From contig CAJJDP010000136.1 of assembly GCA_905182995.1 (NCBI GenBank), positions 236,625 to 300,624 on the forward strand: a DNA stretch of 64,000 nt. Direction: 5' to 3'. This DNA is from Paramecium octaurelia (lineage: Eukaryota; Ciliophora; Oligohymenophorea; Peniculida; Parameciidae). Of the stretch, positions 1-11,946 are shown one piece after another. Numbering within the stretch: position 1 is the stretch's first letter; each line of letters opens with the position of its first letter. The position numbers and the translations under genes were made by a program. The notes under the pieces are model-generated. The model saw only the letters and a list, made by a program, of their open reading frames with translations. It searched no databases and was not told where the DNA came from.

Positions 1-3000
1 AGGAGAATGAAATACATCCTCCTATTGGACACAGGATGTCAATTAACTTGTTATACACTTGGATTGAGTAAAGGTGCATTTTGAGGATCGTTAATGGATG
101 CAAGTGATCATGCTCGAAGTTAGACTGCATTGCATATTAAAGGTATTATTGATATCGTATTATTGATGCTGCATATCTCCTAACAACTAGATGCATTACT
201 AGGAATTGTAATAAACATTCATTTGCATGTTATAACAATATTAATAGGACTCAACATCATAATAATCAGATAATTATTTTAAGGTGCTGTCCTCTAAGCA
301 TTAAGAATTATAGAAGACACAACTGAGATGTTGAATTGAGATGCACTCTTATTAGGTTTACAATTAGTAACAATATTTTATGTGAGCAGGATAAGAGGTG
401 CACTTATTGTTTACCCATAGACATATGTGATTCTAGTTGACACACAATTGTTGACTTAAGGCGATGTTGCAAGGTAAAGTTTTATTTAATTATTATAAGA
501 CACATCCGTTGAGTCCATTGAAACAAAATCCCCTTCCATTTTAACATACTTTGTAACTTTGGATATATGTAGCAGGGCAATAATTGTTTGAATCTTAACA
601 TATTTTATTGGTTGAGTCCCAAACACAATTCTTTCCGCTGGTTTCACAACTATATATATTTCTGAATTGACAATCGACGTTATTATATGAGTTATTATAC
701 TATTTGCATTTATTCTAAATGAAGATGCACTAAAACTTAGTCTGGTTCAAACACAGGGACTTACTAATGATGTCATCGCATTTATAAAGAACATTCGTAT
801 CAGTTTAAGTTACACATTTATTAGTTCCAGAATCATAATAACAATTATCTGTTGCTAAACTGCAAATACTAGGACTTCCGTTTAAATTAGTGTTGATGTC
901 TGCACATAAGAAGGATGAGGAATATTTTTAATTTTAAGAAACATCTATACAAGTGCTAAAAGTGCCTCGATTTAGAACAATGCATATTTGATCTGGAGTG
1001 TTGATTTTATTACAGATGTTAATGTTTGCCTATGAACATTTCAGGGTACTCAATTATAATTTTTTAAAGGTAGTGTCAGTAGAGAGGGGCAGACATTAAT
1101 GATTATAGAAATAGCATTCTGATTGAGTGAAGGAGACACACCTATGTAGATTGATTTTTAAGTTTGATCCACAGTCAGTTATGGGAGTAAGGTTTTGTAA
1201 ACACTTCATTTAAGTTAAATTGTATTCGCAGAAATGCTGGGTGTTTAATTTACCATTCTGTATTTTTTGTTGGCAAGCCTTTTGATTTACGATGTCATCA
1301 CAAACATCAAAATAATTTAATTTATAAAATTGGCATTCATTGTCTTTCCAGACACAAGGTTATTTTTGATTCTTAACACAAACAGATTATGTAAGTCCTT
1401 TGCAATTCAATGTTGAATACAAAGAGGGATTGTCAATTGGTTTGCAGTCCATCAAATCATAATAGCATTCACTCTACTGTTTTTAACATTAGACTTTATT
1501 CATGAATTATTAACAGGAATTGTTGTTGCTGATGTTGGAAATGCAATATCCATTATTATAGGAACATGGTTCTATGTCGATCATTGAACATGAATATGGT
1601 GATACATTGGCCAGTTGAACACATTCATCGAATATTTTAATATTTTGACAAGAGTTATTGATCCATACACAAAATTCATTTAGATTTGAGATACAAAGTG
1701 CTTTGGTTAAACCAACGGTATTGCAGGATATTTGACCGGTTAATTGAGTGCAACTCTATTTGATTTCATCATAGATGCAATTCTAAACATATGAACACAA
1801 TTTAGGATTGATATTCAACCTGTTATCACATTGTAGAAGGGGTTAAACTATTTAGCACTTCTATTATTCGTAATCCCATTGTGAGTTCAATTGTAAAGAC
1901 AAACAGAAGTGCCTGTTGATGTTTGATAGATCTTGAGTGTCCAAGATGTAATCTCTCTAGCATTACTTGGTATTTTCAATAAATCTATACAACGCTTTGT
2001 CTTGCATGAGACATTAATTTCTATTTCTGATTAGAGTCTGTGGCAACTAAGCATAATTCTTGAAAATCAAATGAGTGATAGTATTAATACACATGTTGTT
2101 ATACCAAATGCATTGTTGATCTTACCTTTGCACATTAGTACAACTATATTTTGTGTTGGCTTCAGAACAAGTCAATATTCTCAAATCACCATATTTGCAT
2201 TGGTTATCTATCCAAACACAAGGAAGAGCCAGATTCAAGCAATAGACTCTGCTCAATCCCAGTTAAGAACACCCTTGCAATGGACTGCACTTTACAAGGA
2301 AATCCAATTTCTCATCAATCCAATAACAGTTTGACTTCTTAAAACAATCATTCTTCGTTATTAAGTTGTAACACCCTTCATCGCAATAGCCTTCTTTGCC
2401 ATTAAAGTAGAGGAAACAATATTGTGAACTTTGACTGCATTGTTAATGAGTAGCAATCCCATTCAATGGTTTGCAATCCAGATTTGCTGATTGAGTCTTC
2501 ACTTGAATACAGGATTTCTCAAAATAATTTATAGGTTCCACCACTTGACAATTCAGATCCTTAGGACTCATCTAACAAGCATATCTCCCCAAGTTCTCAC
2601 ATTGCAGATCTGTTCGTAATTAGGCTTCTTCAGGAACAATGATTTCACACTAATTATTAACAAAAACACTCATTATATCACTGTATGGATTGATGTTGAT
2701 GTATTAGCAAAATATCTAGTTGACACCCTTGATCACTTTTTAATCATTAATATTGAAGAGTGTTCTAAACATGGAATCATCAGAAATGTCTAAACCTATG
2801 CATCCCACTCTGCTCTAGTCATTGATTAATAAATTCAATAGATTGAACTGAGATTATTTCTGAGGAACGTACCAAATGAATTGTCCTTATGAATTTAAGT
2901 AATTATTTTGCAAATCCCCTTCGTCGTAACTTTTTGACGCATCCAACAAATCATCCTATTATATCAATAAGCCATAATCTGTAGTATCACTAGACATCAG

Positions 3001-3508
3001 ACTATCCAGGACATTTTTGTGAGCTACCAAGTATCCTGTAATCAGAGGACACACAGACATACTCAAAATTAAATTAGGGAAGTTTCTATTCAAATTCCCA
3101 ATTTCCTCAGCAGATAAATACTTGCACTGTCTATCCTCCCATTTACAAAGTTAATGTGGATCTGTTATGCCCATACATCCATATTTGTTTAAATTCTGAT
3201 TGCATTTCGCCTTCGAAATGTCATTGATTTCGTGACATATTGAATCGAAAATGCATAAAGCCTACGTAGCCACATGGGTGCTTATCTACCTTGTACACAA
3301 TTTAACGCTGAGATTTTAATCGCAACCCTACATTAGATCATTTGATATCCTGCAATATCGCTAATGCGGAAACCATCTACCTAAATGAACTAAATCTAAT
3401 TATTATACAATATTCAGTTTTAGACGCTATGCAAGTTTCATAAGTGTTAAGTTACCTACAAATATCCAAGGAGTAAACTTAAGTTAAGATCAAAAATGTA
3501 AATAACAT
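1..3508 (-). CDS. Paramecium surface antigen-like cysteine-rich protein (partial)
   Basis: Secreted or GPI-anchored surface protein, truncated by the left window edge; about 1,160 residues are visible. The chosen ATG at 3508 gives a signal peptide (MLFTFLILTQVYS), followed at once by paired cysteines. A 28-nt intron (3381-3408) then joins the frame to ...EYC|RWFPHQRYC. Beyond it one frame is open to base 1, with TAA/TAG as Gln, and repeated Cys-x-W-x(4)-Cys units such as CVWIDNQC and CVWINNSC. That spacing is characteristic of the Paramecium immobilisation (surface) antigen repeat. Only the family is clear; serotype and C-terminal anchor lie outside the window. In Paramecium such genes are expressed one at a time, but no regulatory signal was recognised here. 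Confidence 0.85.
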
Positions 3509-3669
3509 AATTTTTAAATTATTTTTTGTTTATTGCACAGATCACTCCATTACAAATTGTATGGCCATCTCCCCAAAATCAATGCATCTGTAAATGAGTT
3601 TTCTTTAAAATCGAGCAGAGATTAATAAATATATATATATGTTAATACACAAATTTACAATTCGATCAT

Positions 3670-4089
3670 TCAAAATAGTAATAACACTATCCCCTTGATG
3701 ATACCCCAAATTACATCAGATGTCAAATTATCAACTGCTATTTTATAATCGTTTTCAATTTCATTTTAATTGAGTTTCTCTTATATCTACTTCAACTAAT
3801 CCGTGTTTTGGACTATCTTCATCCGCTTTTCTTTGGAATTGTGATTTGCATCTCTCAATTTCACGATGTAATCATTCTCCTCATTTATTTGGGAGGTCTC
3901 TATCGTAACTTGAGATTCAGATATATGTGTTATATCTATCATCCTCTCTGTACCCACTTCCATTATCTCCTTCACATAGCATTCCGACTGAATGAGAATG
4001 ACTTCCTTTGGCGATTCAAACTTCTGGATTTTCAAATCGCACCCCAAGGCTAAACTAAATAGTATTGAAATTAGCAATATGTATTTCAT
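3670..4089 (-). CDS. small secreted or membrane-anchored protein, unknown
   Basis: 139-residue uninterrupted frame. The N-terminus is a clear signal peptide (MKYILLISILFSLALG) followed by Cys. The middle is acidic and polar. The last 15 residues (DVIWGIIKGIVLLLF) are hydrophobic with no basic tail, as in GPI-anchor signals or a C-terminal membrane anchor. It lies 161 bp upstream of the surface antigen on the same strand, so it may also be a surface protein, but this is inference. No family was recognised. Confidence 0.6.
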
Positions 4090-4167
4090 TAATTTATATT
4101 ATTCATGAATCAATTAAGTTATTCATGAAGGCATATGAATTTAAGAAATAATAAATAATTTAAAAAT

Positions 4168-5893
4168 ATGGAGAAAACAGAAGCAGAAACATTCAAACAA
4201 CCTTTGATTAATGAAACCGGCCAATAGTTTAGTGTCAGATCTAAACAAACAAGAAAAAACTCTTAATTATCAATTTTGACTGAGCATTCAAAAATGGACA
4301 CTCATTTATACGAGATACCAGATTTAACTTAGATAACTTAGAAGGTACTTTGTCGCTTGATCGTTGTTTCAGTTGTTTGTATAATATTCCTGGTGGCTGA
4401 AGTAAGATTATTTTAATCCTATTAAAGGTCATCGGAGGTTTGTGGGCTTAGTCATTGGCAATCCTATCAGATGCAGCTCATATGTTTTCAGATATGAGTG
4501 GCTTTTTCATATCCATATTCTCCATCTGGCTAGGATAGAGACCAGCCTCATAAAAGATGTCTTTCGGATACCACAGAGCAGAAGTAATCGGAGCGTTGGG
4601 TAGTATCATATTGATATGGGGGCTAACAATCCTATTATTCTACGAGGCCACGGTTCGAGTGATTGAGGAGGCCATAGTCACTGACCCATTAATTATGTTG
4701 ATTACAGCAGGATTTGGATTATTTTGTAATTTGGTTATGGCAAAAGTGTTGCACTCTTCTCCCACGGGAGGACATGATCACGGAAACATCATGCATCAAT
4801 GTAGTGGACATAATCATGGCCATGGTCATGATCATGATCATAGTCACGGATCTGATGATGGTCACTCTCATGACAAATAGAAATAACAGAAAAAGAAGAA
4901 AAAGATTAGTATCAAATAAAAGAGACAACAAGTTAGTGAGAATGGAATCAGTATGTTGGTTGTGGAGTAAAGCATTGAATCAGAATCAAGTGAATAGAAT
5001 TTAACTATCAAAGAGGAAAGCGAAAGTTCTTCCAGTTGTACAAGCAATCAATAATAAGATCTTGGATAAAAGTAAAAATAATAATCTCGTGAACACAATC
5101 ATTCAGAAAATTGTGGTCATGATCATCAATAAATTACTATTACACCTGAAATTGATGATTAGAAGCTTCAGAAATCGTAAAAGAAGAAGGTTACAAAGGA
5201 AGGTGATCATAACAGTTGTCATGGAAAAGAGCATAATCATGAGCATGAACATGAACACAAACATGACCATAAACATGACCATAATCATGACCATAATCAT
5301 AAATCTAAAAAAAATAAATTAAAAAGTAAAAACCTAACTGAAATTAATGAACATGATAACTATAACCTTAAGGCTGCTATGATACATGTTATAGGAGATA
5401 TTTTATAATCAATTGGGGTATTGATTGCTGCCTTCTTGATATACTTTTTTGGATAAAAGAGAGATGAAAATAATCAAATAGTTTTTACTTATTGGCAATA
5501 TGCTGATCCCTTATGCACATATCTTTTTAGCATTCTTGTCCTCTTCACAACCTTTGGAGTAGCCAGAGAATGCTTAAGAGTTCTAATGGAAGGTACCCCA
5601 TAAAGTAAATTATTTAATAAATATTAGATCTAATAATTGATGAATTTAGCGATTAATTAAAAGCCATTCATAGAGTTAAAGAAGTACATGATTTACATAT
5701 TTGGTCACTTTCAGTAGGGAAGCCAGCTATGTCTGCACACATAGTATGTATCGAAAATCCAGAGTATGTCCTCAGAAAAGCCACTAAATTATGCAGATAA
5801 TTCGGAATCTATCATTCTACTATATAGATTGAGCTATATGACCGATAAGGTGCAAACGATTACATTCGGTGTAATCACAATATCCATAAATGA
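4168..5893 (+). CDS. zinc transporter, cation diffusion facilitator family
   Basis: About 558 residues; moves Zn2+ out of the cytosol into compartments or out of the cell. Introns are 4402-4427 (26 nt) and 5605-5627 (23 nt). The second-helix motif SLAILSDAAHMFSD carries the His and Asp metal ligands, and a later HVIGDILQSIG supplies the matching His/Asp pair in TM5. Between TM4 and TM5 is a very long histidine-rich loop of about 200 residues, with clusters such as HGHGHDHDHSHG and later HEHEHEHKHDHKHDHN. The C-terminal cytoplasmic domain (VHDLHIWSLSVGKPAMSAH) is typical of vertebrate ZnT2/3/4/8 and yeast Zrc1 relatives. The loop is longer than in most family members. Confidence 0.93.
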
Positions 5894-6428
5894 AATGATT
5901 TAAACAATCTGTATATTAGTTATTGTTATAAATTATGGTTATTTAATTATTAGATATATTAAAATAATCAATTATTTATCTTACTTTCATATAGTTTTCC
6001 ATCCTAGAAATTATGAAAATAGAATAATTACGAGCTAATTTTTATTAATCAGAATCACCTTGATAACCTTAAGATCAACAATTATAATATATATTAGGAA
6101 TTTTTAAATATAATAAATTAACAATTTTTTATTGATTTCATTATATTTTATTAATATATTCCAAAATTGTAATATTTTAAAATTTCATTATTGTATCCTT
6201 TCTAGAGGTATCTTAAAGGTTACTTGAGAAAATAATAGAATTATTTCAGATTTTTCTAATTAAAATATTAATTAATTAAATTATTAATATCATTAAATTT
6301 TGATACTCATGTTTTTGTAAGTTTTTCTAAAAAAAGAGTATGTTGGAAGAACGAGATGTATTTCAAAAATTACTACAATTACTTATAGAATAGAAACATT
6401 TAGAATAAAAGTTGATAAATAAGATTTT
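5894..6428. other. AT-rich intergenic, no gene seen
   Basis: About 535 bp of strongly AT-rich sequence between the 3' ends of the convergent zinc transporter and the minus-strand unknown gene. Short frames occur by chance because only TGA stops; none has convincing composition. Confidence 0.5.
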
Positions 6429-7120
6429 TCAGGAATTTTGGCTTTTCTTATGTTAAGATACTTTTAGAGTTGTTTTTAGTTTCTTGCTTCTAAAGAATTT
6501 ATTGAACGTCTAAAAGTGTTGATCCTCCTGGATATCATAAGGCTATGAGTAATCGATTTGATCATCAAATTGAACAAATTTAGAGGGGAAATATTTTTTG
6601 AATAATTTTTTACTTGACGATGCATAAGAAATGGCAGTTTTTATTACCTCTTCATTTTGAATAGACTGTTTTTAACCTGGGAATCCCCTTAAATAAACAT
6701 ATAAGATACCCATATCGAGCTTTATACAACTGTAGGAACTGGCTGATAGAAGATTGTTTATCATCTAATACTATTTTTTTGACTCTTAGATCCTAATTAT
6801 CATCCCATATCTCAAACTCTTCATCTGAGTTTATTTGACTGTCTGTTGCTGATGCTATGGACTGCCTGCAATAGATGTTAGTATATTTTTGTACAACATG
6901 TGTTGGCTAGATTTAGCTAAATCTCTTTTAGATTTTTTCTTATTATATTTTACTCCTACTTGTTAAAGATTAACACTTCAGACTCACCTGTAGTGATTTG
7001 TATTGATTGTTATGATTAATACTAGTTTTTATTGATTTAATACGGAATGTCTATGAGGGTTTCATTTATTAATAAATTAAAATTAAATATATCTCTATTA
7101 CTTGAATTGGGTCTTCTGGC
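6429..7120 (-). CDS. hypothetical protein, 5' end unresolved
   Basis: Unknown protein. The 3' half is convincing: ...EEFEIWDDNQDLRVKKIVLD then SSISQFLQLYKARYG, a 22-nt intron beginning GTATCTTATATG and ending TTTAAG, then GFPGQKQSIQNEEVIKTA to a TGA at 6429-6431. Upstream a GTACAA...TTGCAG intron and a possible GTG-starting intron connect to polar, Asn/Gln-rich sequence, but no start codon is secure and the true start may be nearer 7290. It is divergent from the TRM7 gene. No domain was recognised. Confidence 0.5.
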
Positions 7121-7300
7121 AGATCATCTTGTATTTATAATATTCTCAGTATTTGAGCACGTAAATAAGAGGCAAGGCGTCTAAAACCAATTAACTTCCA
7201 AAGTTCTATCCAAATTTGATTGATTAAACCTTTGCAATAAAAAATATATATTTTACAAGTAAGTTTAAGTTTTTATATAATTTATAAGTATTATTAATCT

Positions 7301-8202
7301 ATGGGCAAATTCACAAAAGACAAAAGAGTATAAAGAAATTCATCATATTCTAAATAAGTATTTTATAATATACCTACGACCTATATATTTATCACTATAA
7401 CAGCACTTTTCACCATATTTAGGATATTTATTATAGGAAAGCAAAGGAAGATTAATTTAGAGCCAGATCTGCCTATAAGCTATTACAGATAGATGATTCC
7501 TTTTAAATATTTAGATAAGTGGAGAGAGCTATTGATCTATGTGCTGCACCAGGTAGTTGGTCATAAGTTTTGGTTAAAAAGTTGACCGAAAAGAATTACC
7601 TTCCATCAGAGAGTTGTAGAATAGTATCAGTGGATTTGTAAGAGATGGCTCCATTGGATCATGTTACCTAAATTCAAGGAGATATAACGAAAAAAACAAC
7701 TGTGGATGAGATATTGAAAAAATTCAATTATTAAAGAGCAGATATTATTGTTTGTGATGGGGCACCTGATGTCACAGGGTTTCATGACATTGATTACTAC
7801 ATTTAATCATAATTGATAGTCGCTGCTTTAAACATCTGTTTGATGACATTAAGAGACAATGGAATTTTTGTAGCTAAAATATTTAAAGGGTCAGATATCA
7901 AATTGCTGTATTCGTAGTTTAAGTTGTTCTTCAATTAAGTGTATTTTATGAAACCCAAATCAAGCAGAGCTTCAAGTGTTGAGTACTTTATCATGTAATA
8001 TGTTGTTAATAAATTTAGATGTCTTTAATACACTCCAAAAGTATAAACTCAGAATTTCCACCTCTATACATTTTTAAAAGAGATTGAAGAAGCAGAAAAA
8101 TAGAAATAGGAAGAAATTATCGATAAAGAAACAGAAAAAGAATAGTCCAAATATTACAAATTTATTACGTGTGGGGATTTATCTGGATTTGATGAAAATT
8201 GA
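7301..8202 (+). CDS. FTSJ1: tRNA 2'-O-methyltransferase, TRM7/FTSJ1-like
   Basis: About 268 residues after removing one intron. Methylates the ribose of anticodon-loop nucleotides 32 and 34 using S-adenosylmethionine. MGKFTKDKR is joined to DIYYRKAKEDQFRARSAYKL, the family N-terminus. The SAM-binding motif is AIDLCAAPGSWSQVL, followed by IIVCDGAPDVTG (catalytic Asp) and a Lys in FVAKIFKG, completing the K-D-K-E tetrad region. SSVEYF follows near the end, with a charged C-terminus. The intron (7328-7422) is 95 nt, about three times the local norm; see the internal-eliminated-sequence-like feature. Confidence 0.93.
7329..7397. other. candidate retained internal eliminated sequence inside an intron
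   Basis: The 95-nt TRM7 intron has TA dinucleotides at 7329-7330 and 7398-7399. The right end reads TCACTATA, a full inverted match to the Paramecium IES end consensus TAYAGYNR; the left end TATAAAGA matches 6 of 8. Joining the two TAs would leave a 26-nt intron, GTAACAGC...CATATTTAG, exactly the local norm. The 69-bp length fits the IES size classes. Inference: either an IES kept because splicing hides it, or an ordinary long intron. Confidence 0.5.
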
Positions 8203-8223
8203 GTATAAAATATAATTTCAGAT

Positions 8224-8478
8224 TCATTACTCCGCTTTAAAATATTTATTCATAATGTCTTTTAGAAGTTTAGGTTCTAATTTTGTTGGGATCTAAGCTT
8301 AAGGAGTTGAAGGAGTGAGAGTTTCAATATTCGATTCAGAGTTAGTTTTCTAAATGGATTCTTTTTTGGTAGTTAACCATCTTTAGTAATATTCATTTTT
8401 TTTCTTGCCTTCTTTGGCTTCTGAATTTTATATTTAATCAACAGATGAAAATCTCTTTCTGTTCTGTATAGCTTTCAT
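8224..8478 (-). CDS. small basic protein, unknown
   Basis: 84-residue frame starting MKAIQNRKRFSSVDQ, rich in Lys, Ser and Thr, ending KLLKDIMNKYFKAEQ. It has no signal peptide or membrane segment. It converges on the TRM7 gene with 21 bp between stops. Coding composition and a plausible C-terminal amphipathic helix support it; nothing was recognised by family. Confidence 0.55.
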
Positions 8479-9109
8479 ATGAAACCTATTATTCAATATT
8501 CCTAAGTCATTATTCATTAGATGTTAATATTATTATTTAAAAATTTTTCCTGTCATCAAATCAAATGTTTATAAAAACAATTGATAAATTTATATAGATC
8601 TAGAAAATCTATATTTATTTTTTGTTATAAAAATATAATTATAATATTGGTTAGAAGTTATGAATTAAATGATAAATAGAAATACGAGATAATATTCATG
8701 AGATTATTTCTTCTTTTTTGTGTATATAACTATTTGAAGATCATAAAATCCATCAATTCACATTGCTTTATAATATACTTGATTGAATTCTTCAAAATTT
8801 CATTAATATAAGAAATGCAGGAGAAGCTGGTTGGCACTAAAATAATAATGGTAATTATGTTAATTTTATATTATATGATATCATATCATTAGTATTACTT
8901 GAAATCATAATATGATCAGGCTTTTAATTAATTGATGAATCTTACTAAATATGAAATTATTTATATATAAATACTTTATACTGTTAAAATTAAATAATGA
9001 GTAATAATAAATTTAAATTATTAATATTTATTGCAAAATAGCGATTTAATGTTATATATGCGATTAAAAAAAGGAAATTGTGTAAACAAAAACGAAAAAT
9101 GCATATGCC
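8479..9109. other. AT-rich intergenic, no gene seen
   Basis: About 630 bp between two minus-strand genes. Contains AT-rich runs and short chance frames only; it must hold the promoter of the 84-residue gene, but no element was recognised. Confidence 0.5.
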
Positions 9110-10767
9110 TCATTATTTTGATTCAAATTTGGTGAAGGCATATTTGAATTTTATCTCTTTAGTTTTTACTTTAGCCTAATCATCCTCAGTCTAATTTGCA
9201 GTGTACAAATTATCGAAAGGGAGAGGATTATGTACTGAAGCATTATATATATTCTGTAGTTAAGCGAGAAAAGCTTATCCCTTTTATAACTTTTTTTAAT
9301 AGACTAAGTTAAATTGATTAGGTTACCTGAATTGTATATCTAAGTTGCGATTGGATAATAAGATTATAAAGCGTAAACGTTTTTGGACATGCTTGTAAGT
9401 GCATAGTATTTATCACTGACTTTTAGAGCCTTAAATTCATCGGTTGAGAATATTTAATTGTTTGACCATAAAGACAATACTTTACTTTGACCATCCAAAT
9501 AATTTTGCCATTCTAGTTGTAATTGAGACAAGTTCTCTTGATCTAACTGTTAAATGTATTCAATAAAGTATTGCCTGCATTTTTCAGCCTAACTGTTTTT
9601 GAGTTTGAATTTCTTTAATCCATTCAGAATTGATGAATTAGATTAAATGATCATTCTCTCCTTAGGTGTGAGATGTGTGCAAAAAATAAACCATGCTCTG
9701 GACAGAGTGTCCTCATCTGTCTTATATGATTGAGTGAGATATCTTAAGAACACAGATAATTTTCTGATAAGTAAGAGATGCTTACTGTGATTTTCTAGGT
9801 AGTTTGAGATGATGAAAAATGAGTGATCTACGCAATTACAACCTGTCCATCTGACACGGAATGGGAATTTCTTGACTCCTATTCCAATGTCATCTCCAAA
9901 GGTCCAAGCTGGTTTGAGTGTCTTTCTCTTTTCCTTCTGCTTATTTTGTATGTCGTATTCGATCTCAGTCCTCATTTCACCATGATAACATTATTCCATG
10001 ATGATATTAATTTTTGCTTTCATGCGATACTTTTGTCTATCGTTCATTTGTTTAGCTCCAAACTTTTAGTAAAGCTTCAATCCTTATTCATCTGCTGATT
10101 CACCAATTTGCAAGTATTTCTACTTGAAAATTTCAATTTCTTCATTGTATTGCATGATTCGAATATAAGCAATTTTTGTGAAGGACAAGTTAAATTTCAA
10201 CAACAGCATATTGTGTTTGAACACCTGATTCTTCTCTTTTAAGTTAGATCCGAGATGGTTGATCTTATCTTATAGAAATTTGAGCTATTCAATTATTATT
10301 GGGATACAAGCAGTAATATCAATAATTGCTTTAAAATAGTCATTTAAAACTTCCCCAAACCATTGCAATTTTAAATCACCGTTTAGACCCAAATTGTAAC
10401 TTAGACTGCGACCTAAATCTCATTTTCGAATCAAATACCATCTTCTACTAGTTTGTAAAATACTCCATTGGCCTTTCCTTGACCCTAATTGCATATCGAT
10501 ACAAATCTTGTCCAAAATCCAAATGCATCAATCAAACTTTAATTTGCTGTTAGAGAAACCTAAACTAGATGAGTTTGTAACCTTTGTGATGCGGAATAGG
10601 ATGATTCTATCGCTTTCAACTTACTTATATAATAGGTGAACTTCTCTTATCAAATTGTTCACCACAAATATCAATTAAGTGAGTTCAATTGATAAAGTTC
10701 CTGTTTTCAAAAATTGGTATTCATCAAATGCCAAAGCCTTAGTCTCTTCAGAGGAAACGCACCCCAT
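9110..10767 (-). CDS. uncharacterised protein with N-myristoylation signature
   Basis: 528 residues after removing introns 10560-10581 (22 nt, GTT start), 10413-10438 (26 nt) and 9304-9326 (23 nt). The start MGCVSSEE is a textbook myristoylation/palmitoylation signal, suggesting membrane attachment. A conserved-looking first half (NQSLIDAFGFWTRFV, NGVFYKLVEDGRSL, LKLQWFGEVLNDY) precedes a charged helical middle (KYLQIGESADEQGLKLYQKF), then a Trp/Cys-containing segment (VRWTGCNCVDHSFFI). No family could be named. The spliced length being a multiple of three and the uninterrupted frame support the model. Confidence 0.75.
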
Positions 10768-11257
10768 ATTTTATTATTATTTATGCTATATCTCACATCA
10801 ATAAATAAAATTTCACTATGGATTTATTAAATTGTAATTCAAATCTTCTGTTATTAAGACATGTGTGAAAAGAACATTAAAATTAATACAACTCATTTCT
10901 TAAATCATTATTATACTAACTGTCCAATTTAACATTATTACTTAACATAATAATAATATAAAACAGCACGTTTAATCAGTTAAGAAATAAATAAAGATCA
11001 CGATTTGAAATTGTCTATCCACCCTCAAGAATTTGCGATACATAAGTCAAACACCAGGTTGTCGAAATTATGCACCATCCAATACTAATTATATTAATTA
11101 TTTTTTAGTAAAATGCTTATAATTATATAACCATATAATTATAAGCATTTTTAATTATATAATTGTGTACTAAATAATTCCTTTAATTAACCATTACTCA
11201 TCTGATTAATTGCTAGATTATTTTATAATTAATATTAATAATTATACACATATCATT
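10768..11257. other. intergenic with a perfect palindrome
   Basis: About 490 AT-rich bases upstream of the myristoylated-protein gene and downstream of the small membrane protein gene. No coding was seen; a perfect 18-bp inverted repeat lies at 11111-11150. Confidence 0.5.
11111..11150. repeat. perfect inverted repeat, 18-bp arms, 4-nt loop
   Basis: Arms 11111-11128 (AAATGCTTATAATTATAT) and 11133-11150 are exact reverse complements around AACC. Shorter complementary pieces lie outside (TTTAGTA near 11104 and TACTAAA near 11168). It could be a cruciform, a relic of a small transposon end or IES-related sequence; no protein-coding part is nearby. Confidence 0.8.
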
Positions 11258-11672
11258 TCATTACTATTTTTTACCCTCTTCTCTCTATTTAACAATCTCC
11301 ATGGTTTCCTTTCCAAAATACGGAAAAATGACATTAGTCTTACTAATATTTTACATATAGAGTCTTGCAAGATTGCTCTCTTTTGAGTCCTTCTGAACAA
11401 ATCTCTCAAAGTCCTTGTTTAGGTTGTAATGGAAAATCATTAGACAAGAGATTATGCTACCAAATCTAACCTTAAACATTAGAGGTAATCAATACTGCAT
11501 TTTTCAACACACTTTATCTGAAGATATAGTACACATTCACTAGAGAAGGCACAAAGACCAAAGCTAATGTTGAATAGAGAGAATTTCTAAAATCCTTTTC
11601 CAGAGAGTTTCTAGTATAGACTTTCCATAATTAAGTATAATTTTCTAATTCTCTCTTATAATCTTCTTACAT
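11258..11672 (-). CDS. small two-helix membrane protein, unknown
   Basis: 129 residues after removing a 25-nt intron (11471-11495). Begins MQEDYKRELENYTQLW. Two hydrophobic segments follow, STLALVFVPSLVNVYYIF and FGSIISCLMIFH, then a charged C-terminal half (NLNKDFERFVQKDSKESNL) ending in Lys/Gln. The size and hairpin topology fit a small organelle or ER membrane protein, but no family was recognised. It is divergent from the 500-residue gene at 11947, with 274 bp between starts. Confidence 0.7.
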
Positions 11673-11946
11673 TATTAAATAATAATAAATAAATATTTAA
11701 TTATATATCATAATAACAATTAGACCTCAAATGGACATCTAGTCTCATATATATATTTTGACCATCTTATTTATTATATTATGCTTAATTTTTGAGCACG
11801 GATTATCATGCCTAATTTTTGACTGTGAGTACGATTTGTAATACGCATTTCATTAGGGGTAAGATTTGTATGGTTACATCAATATTGGAAATCCGATGTA
11901 GTAATTAATTAATTAAAGAAAGTAATATAACATTAATTTATTAACG

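Noticed and set aside
5103-5322. Met/Ile-rich frames and near-tandem ATG-ACC-ATA repeats
   Set aside because: They are other frames of the histidine-rich loop of the zinc transporter (repeated CAT/GAC codons), not a separate gene or CRISPR-like array.
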